Part shown: piece after piece, positions 9,468 through 18,759 of the stretch | How positions within the stretch are numbered: position 1 is the first letter of the stretch | Layout of the letters: each line of letters begins with the position of its first letter | Translations under genes and position numbers: made by a program | Source: Allopusillimonas ginsengisoli | GTDB lineage: Bacteria > Pseudomonadota > Gammaproteobacteria > Burkholderiales > Burkholderiaceae_B | Reading direction: 5' to 3' | Length of the DNA stretch: 64,000 nt | Assembly: GCA_005239165.1 (NCBI GenBank) | Contig: RAPG01000006.1 | Span: 62,001-126,000, forward strand | Notes under the pieces: model-generated | Databases searched by the model: none | What the model was told of the DNA's origin: nothing | The model's input: the letters and a program-made list of their open reading frames with translations, nothing else

Positions 9468-11066
9468 TCATTCTTCAATCTGTGCAGTAATAATGATGAC
9501 CGTCGTGAGCTGCTGGGTAGCTGCCTTATCACTTCCGCCAGCGATCAGCGGCACGTCAGGATTAAGTCTCCGGCCTGAGGATTCATGCCGTAGCCGGTTG
9601 AAACCCGATATCACCAGAGGCTGCCCAGGCTGTAGAGACACCTGCTGCACTGTGCCGTTGCCATCTATTGCAATTTGCTGTAGTTGCAGTGGATCACTGT
9701 TTTTGCTGCCAAAGGTCACAGAGCGCAAAGGCTGCGCTACCGTATTGTCATAAGCCAGTGACAGCAGAATTTGGCCATCGTCTTGGACATCAGGCACCAG
9801 CGTAAGCAATGACCCTACAGTCTGCTCGCGCTGTGACACTGAGACCGAAGGCAGCGCCATCCCTTGCGCACCAGCCAGTGCGGCCGTCTGCACGCTATCA
9901 ATGTATGAGAAGGTTGTGCGAACAGCGTGAGTGACTGGCCGGCGATTAAGCGTGATGACGGGCATGCTGCTATGTCGCACCACCCGCCCCGCCTGGCTCA
10001 AGGCCTTGATGACCGCTTCAGACCCACTGAAGGGGCCCGCACTTGCCTGCGCTCCCAGGGTCGAAGCAGCTGCGGTCACTGGCCCGGACGTCACCAGCGA
10101 CGCGGCTGCCTGAGCGCTGGCAAAAACCAAACCCCAATCAAACGCCACCTCAGCCGTGTCATGGGCATCAACTGTTAACTCTTCGAAAACCAGCCTTACC
10201 CGTCTAAGCATGGTGCGATTTTCACGATCAAGATAAGACGCAACGGCATCAAGCACCTGAGGCGTGTCAGTAACCACAATACTGGCACTGGCCCCAGGCT
10301 GAGCAACCACCACACCGGATCGGGTCAGAAATGGTTCAATACGGGCCTTCAGAACGGCAAAAACGTCATGTTCACCGCTGTCCAGCCGAGTGTGTGATGT
10401 GCTGACAAAGCCCTTGCCTGAATCGCCACTGGCCAGCCCGAGCGACGCCTGGGTGCTCGCACTCAATGCGAGCGCGGCGACGCTGTATGCACGGGTTTCT
10501 GTACGATAGAACTCGATGCGATTGTTCTGATAGCGCCACAACACGCCCAGGCGTGCACCAACGCCATCCAGCAGACGGGCTAATGGCTGCGGCCCGGCCT
10601 CTAGCTCAACCCCTGTGAGTGCCGTAACAGACGCCGCCCCGTTACTGGCTAGTCGGGGAAGAAAGGCGTCTGCAGGCAATAACGCCTCGGGACGTATATG
10701 AACGGGGATATTTGTGGCTGCGGTAATGCGCCGCGCTATGGCCGGAAGATCAAGAGCCCCGCCCGAAAACACCAGCGAGGCAGGCACGTCGGTACGCAAA
10801 ATAGAAGGCAAGGCAATCTCGCGCGCGAGCGGCTGCGCTTTGCCTGCAAGCCACGGCCTATCGACCTCTTGGGCCGCCAGACGGGCGGCATGGCTGCCCT
10901 CCGCATTACCGGCCACATGACTGAATTTTTCGTGACGTTGCTGCAGGGCATGACGGGCTTCAGCAAACACATCGCTGATTTCACTCATGCGGGTGGCCAG
11001 GCCGCAGCCAGCAAGACCGGTGCATGCGAGTGTCCCAAGAATCACACGAAAGAGTGCCACACTCAT
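9468..11066 (-). CDS. pilN: Type IVb pilus outer-membrane secretin lipoprotein
   Basis: A 532-residue outer-membrane channel for the pilus. It begins with a lipoprotein signal peptide with lipobox LAGC (Cys21). Periplasmic N-domains follow around 70-290. The C-terminal secretin domain shows the typical end region with VSLQPGQPLVISGFNR and the terminal strand TVIIITAQIEE. This matches the PilN/BfpB lipoprotein-secretin class rather than the longer PilQ of type IVa pili. The ATG overlaps the pilL stop by four bases. Confidence 0.88.
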   Translation of the reverse strand: MSVALFRVILGTLACTGLAGCGLATRMSEISDVFAEARHALQQRHEKFSHVAGNAEGSHAARLAAQEVDRPWLAGKAQPLAREIALPSILRTDVPASLVFSGGALDLPAIARRITAATNIPVHIRPEALLPADAFLPRLASNGAASVTALTGVELEAGPQPLARLLDGVGARLGVLWRYQNNRIEFYRTETRAYSVAALALSASTQASLGLASGDSGKGFVSTSHTRLDSGEHDVFAVLKARIEPFLTRSGVVVAQPGASASIVVTDTPQVLDAVASYLDRENRTMLRRVRLVFEELTVDAHDTAEVAFDWGLVFASAQAAASLVTSGPVTAAASTLGAQASAGPFSGSEAVIKALSQAGRVVRHSSMPVITLNRRPVTHAVRTTFSYIDSVQTAALAGAQGMALPSVSVSQREQTVGSLLTLVPDVQDDGQILLSLAYDNTVAQPLRSVTFGSKNSDPLQLQQIAIDGNGTVQQVSLQPGQPLVISGFNRLRHESSGRRLNPDVPLIAGGSDKAATQQLTTVIIITAQIEE

Positions 11067-12175
11067 GATTTGCCCCCGTTACGCAATCCGCGATCACATG
11101 CTTGCGAAAAAGGCACGATGCGAAGTACCCGATTGGAATAAAAGCAGGGTTGCAGTGGCCGGTCACCCAGTTCGGTAGCAGCCACTAACTGTCGCACCGC
11201 CTGCTTGAAGTCGGTTTCGAAAACGGCGCTACCTGAAAGAGGGATGTCAACCTCAAGCGCCCAGTGTTCGGGCTCGAAGGTCCAGCCTGAATCTCGGGCC
11301 CAACGCGCGAGGGCCTGCCTGATTGTTGCGTCTTGGGGGCTGACTTTGTATGCATTTTCTGCTGATGAAGAAACGGGAAAACTGCTTGCTGTCAGCGTAG
11401 TGGCGAGCGCATGGCCAGCCTCTTTCGCAGCGGACGGAGTTAACAAGCGAGCATCCGCAGCCTTGACGTTGGAGCCGGCAGCCACTGAGTGGGTAGCTTG
11501 CGCAACAGGCCTTGCGGCACCAGGTGCATCAGCGGCACCAGCCGCGCCAGCCACAGCAGTCGGGACAGTAGGGACTGTAGAGGCAGTACGCACAGTCGGG
11601 GCAGAAGCCGATGTGGTGACCAAAGGACTTTGGTGAAGACCCTCTGGCGCAGCAAGGGCTGAAGCTCGCCTGACGGATGCTTGCGTGGCTGGATTTTGAC
11701 CTGTGGGTTCCTGTCTTTGACCAGGCTCCGGCGAGGAGTGCCCATTGACGGAACTGGATGCAGGTGAATGCGCAGCATTATGCAGCTGCTGATTGGGCTG
11801 GGCGCTGAGCGGTTGTATTTGCTGTACCCAGCTTTGCTGATGACCGCCCCGCAAAACTAGCTGTGGCCACACACCCGGCAATACAACATACGGCCCCTCA
11901 GCGCGATAAGCGAGCGGTCGGTCTCCCGTCGGGGTGATCTCAAAAATGGCCGGCACAGGCTGGCCCGGCGAGAACTGTAACCAGGTACGGCGGCCGTCAT
12001 CGAAGACTTGCAACGGAGCCACAGCCCGGTCGCCGGAAAGCCGCCAGTCAAAGCGAAACTGTGAGGGGCCGGTATGGTGCGGGGTAAACATACTGCCCTG
12101 CGCAAGCCATTGCGGCATAGCCGTGCAGGCAGATAGCAGCCAGGGAGCCAGAAGCAAAACGGATGATCGGAGCAT
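11063..12175 (-). CDS. pilL: PilL/TcpQ-like lipoprotein with a VirB9-like N-terminal domain
   Basis: First gene of the pilus operon (370 residues). A signal peptide ends in lipobox LLSAC (Cys17), so it is probably a lipoprotein. Residues about 38-115 resemble the C-terminal beta domain of VirB9/TrbG proteins: SGDRAVAPLQVFDDGRRTWL, PAIFEITPTGDRPL and VVLPGVWPQLVLRGG. A low-complexity Pro/Ala/Ser/Thr/Val linker (about 125-265) follows. The end (KVSPQDATIRQALARWARDS, then EVDIPL and AVRQLVAATE) has the form of the TcpQ domain that helps the secretin assemble. ATG 12175 fits the signal peptide better than the upstream codon at 12223. pilM, often next to pilL, is absent. Confidence 0.75.
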   Translation of the reverse strand: MLRSSVLLLAPWLLSACTAMPQWLAQGSMFTPHHTGPSQFRFDWRLSGDRAVAPLQVFDDGRRTWLQFSPGQPVPAIFEITPTGDRPLAYRAEGPYVVLPGVWPQLVLRGGHQQSWVQQIQPLSAQPNQQLHNAAHSPASSSVNGHSSPEPGQRQEPTGQNPATQASVRRASALAAPEGLHQSPLVTTSASAPTVRTASTVPTVPTAVAGAAGAADAPGAARPVAQATHSVAAGSNVKAADARLLTPSAAKEAGHALATTLTASSFPVSSSAENAYKVSPQDATIRQALARWARDSGWTFEPEHWALEVDIPLSGSAVFETDFKQAVRQLVAATELGDRPLQPCFYSNRVLRIVPFSQACDRGLRNGGKS

Positions 12176-12344
12176 GTGTGCAGTCAGGCAGAAAACGCGC
12201 CAGGTATTGGCGCCTGACGTCATCTTGCTCGTGCAGCATCTCCGTAAACAGACCGGTGATTACGATCTGTTGAATTTATCCCACACTAAACAGCAAAAAA
12301 ACTTCTTTTAATTCAATTAATTACTACATTGAAGAACGATAAAT

Positions 12345-12387
12345 GCAAAAACGCGTGCGGTAGGCTTTTTTTGCCTACAGCACGCGT
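12345..12387 (-). terminator. Intrinsic terminator of the binding-protein gene
   Basis: A 15-bp stem with one mismatch (12351-12365 with 12373-12387) and a 7-base loop. On the minus strand it is followed by TTTTTT (12351-12346). It lies 63 bases after the stop at 12450. The region 12224-12345 between it and pilL is AT-rich and must hold the pilus operon promoter, but no clear -35/-10 pair stands out. Confidence 0.82.
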
Positions 12388-12449
12388 CAAGAAACCCGAA
12401 AGTGCAGAGCATAATGGTAAAAGTCATGCCCCGCAGCTAGTATCAAACG

Positions 12450-13775
12450 CTATTTTTTTGACTGCATCAATTTGGTGGCTTCGGTGGCGGCTGCCTTTAA
12501 AGCCGTGACAGCTGGTTTATTTCCGGCCAGCGCCTCATCGAGTGTGTCACGAAACATCGCACGAATACGGGGATAATTATCAATACGGAAACCCCGGCTG
12601 TTTTCGTTGATAGGCTTGGTGTAAACGGCCACCAGGCTCTGCCAGTCGCCGAGATTTTTGTAATAAGCTGACCCCGTATTGGAAAACGCTTGCTCGGTCA
12701 GCGGCAAGAAGCCGGTTTGCTGGTACCAGTGCGTGGCATTATCAGGCTGTGCCAGATACTCAAGAAAGCGTGCGCTGGCTGATTCAGCGGCCTTGGACTG
12801 ACCTGCCGTGGCCCACAACCCCGCCCCGCTGACAAATGGTGCGCCAGGCTTGGCCGTGACCTCAGGATAATAAGGCAAGCCGCTAACAGCAAAATTCAGA
12901 TTGCGTATGTCTTTAAACCAGCCCAGATTGCTTGATGTTGATGTCAGGACAGCGCATTCATTGTTGGCAAAGCGCTTGGTTGCCTGACCGCTGAACTCAG
13001 GCTTGACCATAATCTCGCTGCGCACCCAGCTGATCATCAGAGACAGATGACGGATATAGACCACATCAAAACTGAACGCGGGTTTGCCTTTTGCCGCAAG
13101 CCCGTTGCCATTGCTGGCATACAACTGGTTGTTGACCGCCGCAAGATTTTCGAGATTGACAGACACCGACTGGTCAGAAGTTAGCGGGCATCTGCGCGAA
13201 CCGTTGTTCGCCATTGTGACCAGTTGGGCCTGTAGCCCGCTCCAGGCACGATCTGGAACAGTGGGATTAAGCCCCGCCTTTTTGAAAGCATCAATGTTGT
13301 AGTACATGACTGGCACGTCAGCCATATACGGAAAGGCAAGCAAACGCCCTTTGCTGTCACGAACAAATGTGTTTTTGTCAGACAAAAACCACTTCACGTT
13401 TTTGATGGGATGCCTTCCCAGCAAAACGTACATGGGCTGTAAGTATTTGGGCATATCAGCTTCGGTGCGCACCCGCTCATCGTCAAGCTGTATCAGCTGT
13501 GGTCGCTGGTCGGCCGATTTAATGCCTGCCATAGCGGTTTCGATGTCGGCGTTGGTGTCGAAGGCCTTGAGTTTTACCTTTACGTCGTCCTGGCTTTTAT
13601 TGAAATTTTTGACCAGTTTTTCGAAAGCATCGCGATTATGCGGATTGAGAAAATGCCAGACCTGAACTTCGGTGGCTGCGTACGCAGCCGGGCAAGATAG
13701 AAGGATAGCGCCCGCAGCGCCCCACGCAAGCCGACGACCATGACTGGAAGCAGCTTGAATCCAATTGAGATTCAT
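12450..13775 (-). CDS. ABC transporter substrate-binding protein, sugar/glycerol-phosphate type
   Basis: A 441-residue periplasmic binding protein of the UgpB/MalE-like family. A Sec signal peptide runs to about residue 33 (ILLSCPAAYAA), then the characteristic EVQVWHFL start and the hinge-region motif MADVPVMYYNIDAFKKAGLNP. C-terminal patterns GAGLWATAGQ and FLEYLAQPDNATHWYQQTGFLPLT are typical of the family that binds glycerol-3-phosphate or oligosaccharides. No permease or ATPase gene is adjacent, so it is an orphan here. It starts only 8 bases after the dadA-like stop and is probably cotranscribed with it. The ligand cannot be read from sequence. Confidence 0.88.
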   Translation of the reverse strand: MNLNWIQAASSHGRRLAWGAAGAILLSCPAAYAATEVQVWHFLNPHNRDAFEKLVKNFNKSQDDVKVKLKAFDTNADIETAMAGIKSADQRPQLIQLDDERVRTEADMPKYLQPMYVLLGRHPIKNVKWFLSDKNTFVRDSKGRLLAFPYMADVPVMYYNIDAFKKAGLNPTVPDRAWSGLQAQLVTMANNGSRRCPLTSDQSVSVNLENLAAVNNQLYASNGNGLAAKGKPAFSFDVVYIRHLSLMISWVRSEIMVKPEFSGQATKRFANNECAVLTSTSSNLGWFKDIRNLNFAVSGLPYYPEVTAKPGAPFVSGAGLWATAGQSKAAESASARFLEYLAQPDNATHWYQQTGFLPLTEQAFSNTGSAYYKNLGDWQSLVAVYTKPINENSRGFRIDNYPRIRAMFRDTLDEALAGNKPAVTALKAAATEATKLMQSKK

Positions 13776-13783
13776 ATAACGTT

Positions 13784-15037
13784 TTAACCTAGAAAAGGGA
13801 ACTCGGGTTCGGGTTTTCGACCTGAAATCAGGTCGGCCAAGGCGCGGCCTGACCCCGCGCCCATGGTCCAGCCAAGCGTGCCATGCCCAGTGTTCAGATA
13901 AAGATTCTGGATGGACGTTTTGCCAATAAGCGGGACATTTGAGGGCGTGGACGGACGCAGGCCCGACCAGAACTGTACGTTAGCAAAATCAAGCGCTGTT
14001 GGGAACAGTTCTTGAGCCTGTCTTAACATATTTTCACAACGAATTGTATTTAATGCCCTGGAATAACCCGCAAGTTCGGCTGTGCCGGCCATGCGCAACT
14101 GGTTGCCCAGCCGGGTGTAGACCACTTTATGTGCTCCGTCAGTAAGGCTGACTGTGGGGGCCGCGTCGGCATCCAGCACCTGGAAGGTGGCTGAGTAACC
14201 TTTAGTAGGATAAACGTCGCAGGCCACACCCAATGGTGTTACAAGTTGGGGGGTATGCGCACCGAGCGCTGCGACAAATACGTCACCTCCTACTGTACGA
14301 TACAACCCATCAGACCCTACCACCTCGGCACCCTGTACCCGCCCTGCCCTGGTCAACAGACGACATACGCGAGTGGAATACATAAACTGCACCCCGGCAT
14401 CACGGGCACGCTCTGCAAGCGCGGCCGCAAACAGGTAGGCATCACCCGATTCATCTTCGGCCGTGTAGCCACCCCCTACAATGCGATCGCGCGCAGGTGT
14501 AAGAGCGGGTTCAAGGGCGATAATTTCTTCAGTTGTGACAACGCGCCGGTCTACACCAAAATCGCGCATGATGTCAGCCATTTTTTGCGAATTATCAAGC
14601 TCCTCTTGACTGCGATAAAAATTGAGAATGCCGCGTTCAAGATGATTGTAGTCAATAGCAAGCTCTCGCCGCATCGACTGCATGATATGACGGCTGTACT
14701 CTGACAGACGCAGCATGGCCCCAACGTTTGCAGAAAGGCGGGACGGCAGGCATTCACGCAGGAACATGGCTCCCCAACGCCACTGACGCGTATCAAGGCG
14801 AGGCCTGAACAGCAAAGGAGCATCTTCTTTGAACAACCAGCGAGCCAGCCTGAGCGGTGCCTGGGGGCTAGCCCACGGTTCGGAGTACGACACAGACACC
14901 TGGCCGCCATTAGCGCGGCTCGCACCCTGCGCCGGACCACTTTCACGGTCTATCACGGTAACGTCGTGGCCAGCTTCTCTTAGCCACCATGCCGTAGAAA
15001 TGCCAATAATGCCACTTCCCAGTACGACGATATTCAT
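13784..15037 (-). CDS. dadA: D-amino-acid dehydrogenase small-subunit-like FAD oxidoreductase
   Basis: A 417-residue DAO-family flavoprotein that would oxidise D-amino acids to keto acids and feed electrons to the respiratory chain. The N-terminus has the dinucleotide-binding fold VVLGSGIIGISTAWWLREAG with Asp/Glu following, and the C-terminus ends with NTGHGTLGWTMGAGSGRALAD, both as in DadA. Length fits DadA (about 430). No alanine racemase is adjacent; instead the next gene is an ABC binding protein. Family is sure, exact substrate less so: many bacteria carry several DadA paralogues. Confidence 0.85.
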   Translation of the reverse strand: MNIVVLGSGIIGISTAWWLREAGHDVTVIDRESGPAQGASRANGGQVSVSYSEPWASPQAPLRLARWLFKEDAPLLFRPRLDTRQWRWGAMFLRECLPSRLSANVGAMLRLSEYSRHIMQSMRRELAIDYNHLERGILNFYRSQEELDNSQKMADIMRDFGVDRRVVTTEEIIALEPALTPARDRIVGGGYTAEDESGDAYLFAAALAERARDAGVQFMYSTRVCRLLTRAGRVQGAEVVGSDGLYRTVGGDVFVAALGAHTPQLVTPLGVACDVYPTKGYSATFQVLDADAAPTVSLTDGAHKVVYTRLGNQLRMAGTAELAGYSRALNTIRCENMLRQAQELFPTALDFANVQFWSGLRPSTPSNVPLIGKTSIQNLYLNTGHGTLGWTMGAGSGRALADLISGRKPEPEFPFLG

Positions 15038-15109
15038 GCTTTCTGCCCTTGCCTTACGGTGAAATAGAGTCGACAGAGCCGGTGCAGCAACCGGCTCTGT
15101 GCGACGATA

Positions 15110-16141
15110 CTAGACGGTATCCGCTTCGGTGGTGAAAGCATCCGCGAAAAACGCCTCTTCAGGCAGCCCTGCCTGGTGCATGAAATCGCGGCGCGCGCTT
15201 TCTACCATGAGTGGGGTCCCACAGGCGTAAACCTGAAAACCGGAGAGATCAGGAAAATCTTGCAGCACAGCATGGTGTACAAACCCGACACGGCCCGTCC
15301 AGGCATCTTCAGGCAGACCGTCTGACACCACCGGCACGTAGCGAAAACCTGGCAGGGTTTGCTCAAACTGCCTGGCCACGCTGTCCATATAAAGATCAGC
15401 AGGCCGACGCCCACCCCAGTAAAGAATGGCCTTGCGGTGGTCACCATGCGCCGCCATGCGCTCAAGAATAGCTTTGACCGGAGCAAAGCCTGTGCCGCTG
15501 GCTACGAAAACAATAGGCTTGTCGTCGTCGCGCAGGAAAAATGAGCCCAAAGGCCCCTCGACACGCAGGATTTCACGCAGCTTCATGTGGGTGTCGCCCG
15601 CGCCAAAAACATGATCGGTAAAGATGCCGCCGGGCATATGACGAATATGCAGTTCTACGCGATTGCTTTCGGCTGGCGGCGAAGCCATGGAATAGCTGCG
15701 ACGCCGCCCGTCTTTAAGTATGAACTCAATGTATTGTCCGGCATAATAATTAAAGGGATCGGCTGTGGGCAACTGCAGCGTCACGATCATGACATCGTCG
15801 CCGGCACGCTCAAGATCCATGACGCGGGCAGGCATTTTGCGTATCTGAATATCGCTGGCCATGCGAATTTCATGCGCTTCAATCTGCAGATCAGAAGTGG
15901 GCTTGGCCTGACAGAACAGGGTAAAGCCTTGGGCAAGATCTTCTGCAGGAAGGATATGCGCTGGCGCTGGCCCGGCCTCAAACGTACCCTCAAGCACCTT
16001 GCCCTTGCAAGTGGAACACGCCCCGTCACGGCAACTGTATGGGAGAACAATTCCCGCTGCCAGCGCGGCATCCAGTACGCTCTGGCCATCTTCGACCGTA
16101 AACTCATGCTTGCTGGGAAGAACGGTAACCTTGAAACTCAT
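15110..16141 (-). CDS. 2Fe-2S/FAD/NAD(P)H reductase (AscD-like)
   Basis: A 343-residue soluble electron-transfer flavoprotein. Residues 1-90 form a plant-type ferredoxin with cluster Cys pattern SCRDGACSTCKG plus FCQA (C-x4-C-x2-C-x~29-C). Residues 100-200 form the FAD domain with RRRSYSMASPP. Residues 205-330 form the NAD domain with FVASGTGFAPVKAILE and a final YACGTPLMVESARRDF. This architecture matches CDP-6-deoxy-glucoseen reductase (AscD/RfbI) and phenol hydroxylase or methane monooxygenase reductases. No partner oxygenase or deoxysugar gene is nearby, so the physiological acceptor is unknown. Confidence 0.88.
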   Translation of the reverse strand: MSFKVTVLPSKHEFTVEDGQSVLDAALAAGIVLPYSCRDGACSTCKGKVLEGTFEAGPAPAHILPAEDLAQGFTLFCQAKPTSDLQIEAHEIRMASDIQIRKMPARVMDLERAGDDVMIVTLQLPTADPFNYYAGQYIEFILKDGRRRSYSMASPPAESNRVELHIRHMPGGIFTDHVFGAGDTHMKLREILRVEGPLGSFFLRDDDKPIVFVASGTGFAPVKAILERMAAHGDHRKAILYWGGRRPADLYMDSVARQFEQTLPGFRYVPVVSDGLPEDAWTGRVGFVHHAVLQDFPDLSGFQVYACGTPLMVESARRDFMHQAGLPEEAFFADAFTTEADTV

Positions 16142-16438
16142 AACACCCGCTTATTGAAAGATAAAAAACACCAACCATTTTAATTCGTAAACGCTGCACG
16201 GGCATTCTTGGCCCTTCTGACGACAGTTACCCACGCGATGCACCACCCTGAACTGTCAGGGCAGGGGCGCACCCAGGCTCGCCGCCGGTTACCGTTACCC
16301 CTTGTGGTGACAGGCCTCGACCGCTCAGACGTGCCACCCCATGAAATTCCTCGCGCCCCACTTTTAATTGCCAGCAGCCGCTCAACTGAGGCAATAATAC
16401 GCGAGCAAGCAGAGCCGAAGGGGCTGTCGCCCCACAGA
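16142..16438. other. Gene-free 297-base stretch with inverted repeats
   Basis: No convincing ORF. It contains a hairpin just after the parC stop (GGGGC at 16420-16424 with GCCCC at 16429-16433), a perfect CCCTGA-AACT/TCAGGG-type hairpin at 16246-16261 and further GC-rich self-complementary pieces. It must include the 3' end of the parEC transcript and the promoter of the reductase gene. A structured leader or small RNA is possible, but I could not match it to a known RNA family by eye. Confidence 0.3.
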
Positions 16439-18742
16439 TCAGACAGTAAGCAGGCGCGCGTCCTTAACCTTGACGGCAAGAAGCTTGCCTTTGCGTGCCC
16501 GCTTCCCGGCATACTCGGCCAGCTCGTCACCTGCCAGGCTCAGGGTAGTATCTTTTTTACGGTACTCACCCGCAACCTGCAGCCCTTGCTCTCCGGCAGC
16601 CACCCACTGATCGAGTGAGTCACCTTCGTCCAGCCCCATGAGAATGGTGCCCCTGCCTCCACCGGACAGCGTTTTCAGCTCTTGCAGCGGCACCACCAGG
16701 AAACGCCCTTTTTTGGTCAGCATGGCCAAGTGCGTGTCGCTGCCGCGCAAGGCCAGAGGCTTGAGCAGGCCATCGCCGCTCTCGATCGTGACGAACTGCT
16801 TGCCGGCCCGCTGTCGCGTCGTGAGATGCTTGAAGGTAGTGACAAAACCATAACCCTGGCGTGTGCCCAAGACATAGCGCTGGCCAGCCTCGCCGGCAAT
16901 CATGTGCACGATGCGGGCGCCTGGCTCAATCTCTATCATAGAGGTAACCGGCTGCCCATCACCCCGCGCCGAAGGAAGGCTGGCTACGGGCACCGTATAT
17001 ACACGCCCCGTATTTGAAATGGCAACCAGATCGCCCGTACTGCGGCACTCGATAGCGTCGTACAGGGCATCGCCGGTTTTAAAGCTGAACTGTGAAGCAT
17101 CATGCCCATGGCCCTGTCGCGAACGCAGCCAGCCCCTCTGGGAGACGATAACAGTGACAGGCTCTTCGACTACCCGCACTTCAAGCACAGCACGTTCCGC
17201 CGCCTCGATCAGCGTGCGCCGATCATCACCGTAGGTCTTGGCGTCAGTCTCGATTTCTTTGATCATCAGACGCTTAAATGCACGCGGATTATCGAGAAGC
17301 TCTTTCAGGCTGGCCTGTTCTTGTCGCTGCATGTCGAGCTCTTTTTCGATCTTGAAGCCTTCAAGCCGGGCCAACTGCCGCAAACGCATCTCGAGAATAT
17401 CTTCGGCCTGCCGCTCTGACAGGTCAAAACGCTGCATTAGCGCTGCCCGTGGCTCGTCCGACTCACGTATCGTCTGGATAACCTCATCGACATTCAGATA
17501 AACCACCATGCGCCCTTCAAGCACATGGATGCGGTCAGTGACTTTGTCCAGACGGTATTGAGTGCGCCGCGTCATAGTCTGCGCACGGAAGTCGATCCAT
17601 TCGGTCAGGACCCGCCGCAACGATCGCTGACCGGGACGCCCATCAGTACCGATGCAAACCAGATTGATGGAAACACTGCTTTCCATACTGGTCTGCGCCA
17701 GTAGCATGTTTACGAACTCGTCGCGATCAATACGGCTGGTCTTGGGCTCGAAAACCAAACGCACGGCCGCTTCTCTGTCCGACTCATCACGTACGGCATC
17801 CAGCATGGCCAGGACCATCGTCTTGGTTTGTTGCTGCTCAGCGCTAAGGCTTTTTTTACCGGCTTTTACTTTGGGATTGCTGCGGTCTTCGATTTCTTCG
17901 AGGATTTTCTGCGCAGAGGTGCCCGGCGGCAATTCATTAACGACCAATTGCCATTGCCCGCGCGCCATCTCTTCGAATTGCCAGCGTGCGCGCGCTTTGA
18001 TGGAGCCCCTGCCGCTGCCATAAATATGCTGAATGTCTTCTGCCGCTGAGATAATCTGCCCCCCGCCGGCAAAATCAGGACCGGGCACAAGGCTGAACAG
18101 ATCTTCATCGGACAGTTTGGGTTCGCGAATCAGCGCCACGCACGCTCTGGCGATTTCGCGCAGATTGTGCGAGGGTATTTCTGTCGCCATGCCAACGGCA
18201 ATGCCCGAAGCACCATTGAGCAGCATAATGGGCAGGCGTGCAGGAAGCAGCACGGGCTCTTTTTGGCTGCCATCGTAGTTAGCGGCAAAATCGACAGTGC
18301 CTTCGTCAAGCTCATCGAGCAGCAGACGGGCAAAAGGCGTAAGTCGCGCCTCGGTATAACGCATCGCAGCCGCGTTGTCGCCATCGCGCGAACCGAAGTT
18401 GCCATGCCCATCGACCAGCGGATAGCGCAGGCTAAAGTTTTGCGCCATGCGCACCATGGCGTCATAGGCGGCCTGGTCGCCATGAGGATGATATTTGCCC
18501 AGCACATCACCCACAACCCGGGCTGACTTGACGGGCTTGGCATTACCACCCAGACCCATGGCTTGCATGGCATAAAGTATGCGTCTTTGCACGGGCTTTT
18601 GCCCATCGGTCACATCAGGGAGCGCGCGCCCGCGCACTACGGAGACAGCGTAATCGAGATAGGCCTGCTCGGCATAGTCTGCCAGCGTAAGGCTATCGCC
18701 ACCGTCGGCCTGTCCGAACAGGTTTACTTGTGAACTATCCAT
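16439..18742 (-). CDS. parC: DNA topoisomerase IV subunit A
   Basis: A 767-residue catalytic subunit that decatenates daughter chromosomes. It shows the GyrA/ParC core with [13 protein letters not shown] (catalytic Tyr) and [20 protein letters not shown]. The lack of repeated GyrA boxes in the C-terminal part and pairing with parE identify it as ParC rather than GyrA. At the position of E. coli ParC Ser80 it has Gln, and at the Glu84 position Asp. It follows parE by 17 bases in one operon. Confidence 0.95.
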   Translation of the reverse strand: MDSSQVNLFGQADGGDSLTLADYAEQAYLDYAVSVVRGRALPDVTDGQKPVQRRILYAMQAMGLGGNAKPVKSARVVGDVLGKYHPHGDQAAYDAMVRMAQNFSLRYPLVDGHGNFGSRDGDNAAAMRYTEARLTPFARLLLDELDEGTVDFAANYDGSQKEPVLLPARLPIMLLNGASGIAVGMATEIPSHNLREIARACVALIREPKLSDEDLFSLVPGPDFAGGGQIISAAEDIQHIYGSGRGSIKARARWQFEEMARGQWQLVVNELPPGTSAQKILEEIEDRSNPKVKAGKKSLSAEQQQTKTMVLAMLDAVRDESDREAAVRLVFEPKTSRIDRDEFVNMLLAQTSMESSVSINLVCIGTDGRPGQRSLRRVLTEWIDFRAQTMTRRTQYRLDKVTDRIHVLEGRMVVYLNVDEVIQTIRESDEPRAALMQRFDLSERQAEDILEMRLRQLARLEGFKIEKELDMQRQEQASLKELLDNPRAFKRLMIKEIETDAKTYGDDRRTLIEAAERAVLEVRVVEEPVTVIVSQRGWLRSRQGHGHDASQFSFKTGDALYDAIECRSTGDLVAISNTGRVYTVPVASLPSARGDGQPVTSMIEIEPGARIVHMIAGEAGQRYVLGTRQGYGFVTTFKHLTTRQRAGKQFVTIESGDGLLKPLALRGSDTHLAMLTKKGRFLVVPLQELKTLSGGGRGTILMGLDEGDSLDQWVAAGEQGLQVAGEYRKKDTTLSLAGDELAEYAGKRARKGKLLAVKVKDARLLTV

Positions 18743-18759
18743 TTTGATTCTCGGTGGGG

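Noticed and set aside
16290..16345. tRNA-like or riboswitch-like pieces in the gap after parC
   Set aside because: No T-loop GTTCGAATC, no full cloverleaf, and no match to FMN, TPP, cobalamin, RNase P or SRP consensus elements I know.
16208..16618. + strand ORF of 136 residues across the parC 3' end, and a minus-strand 116-residue ORF at 16180-16530
   Set aside because: Both overlap parC coding sequence or the hairpin region, show Arg/Pro/Ser-rich chance composition and no family resemblance.
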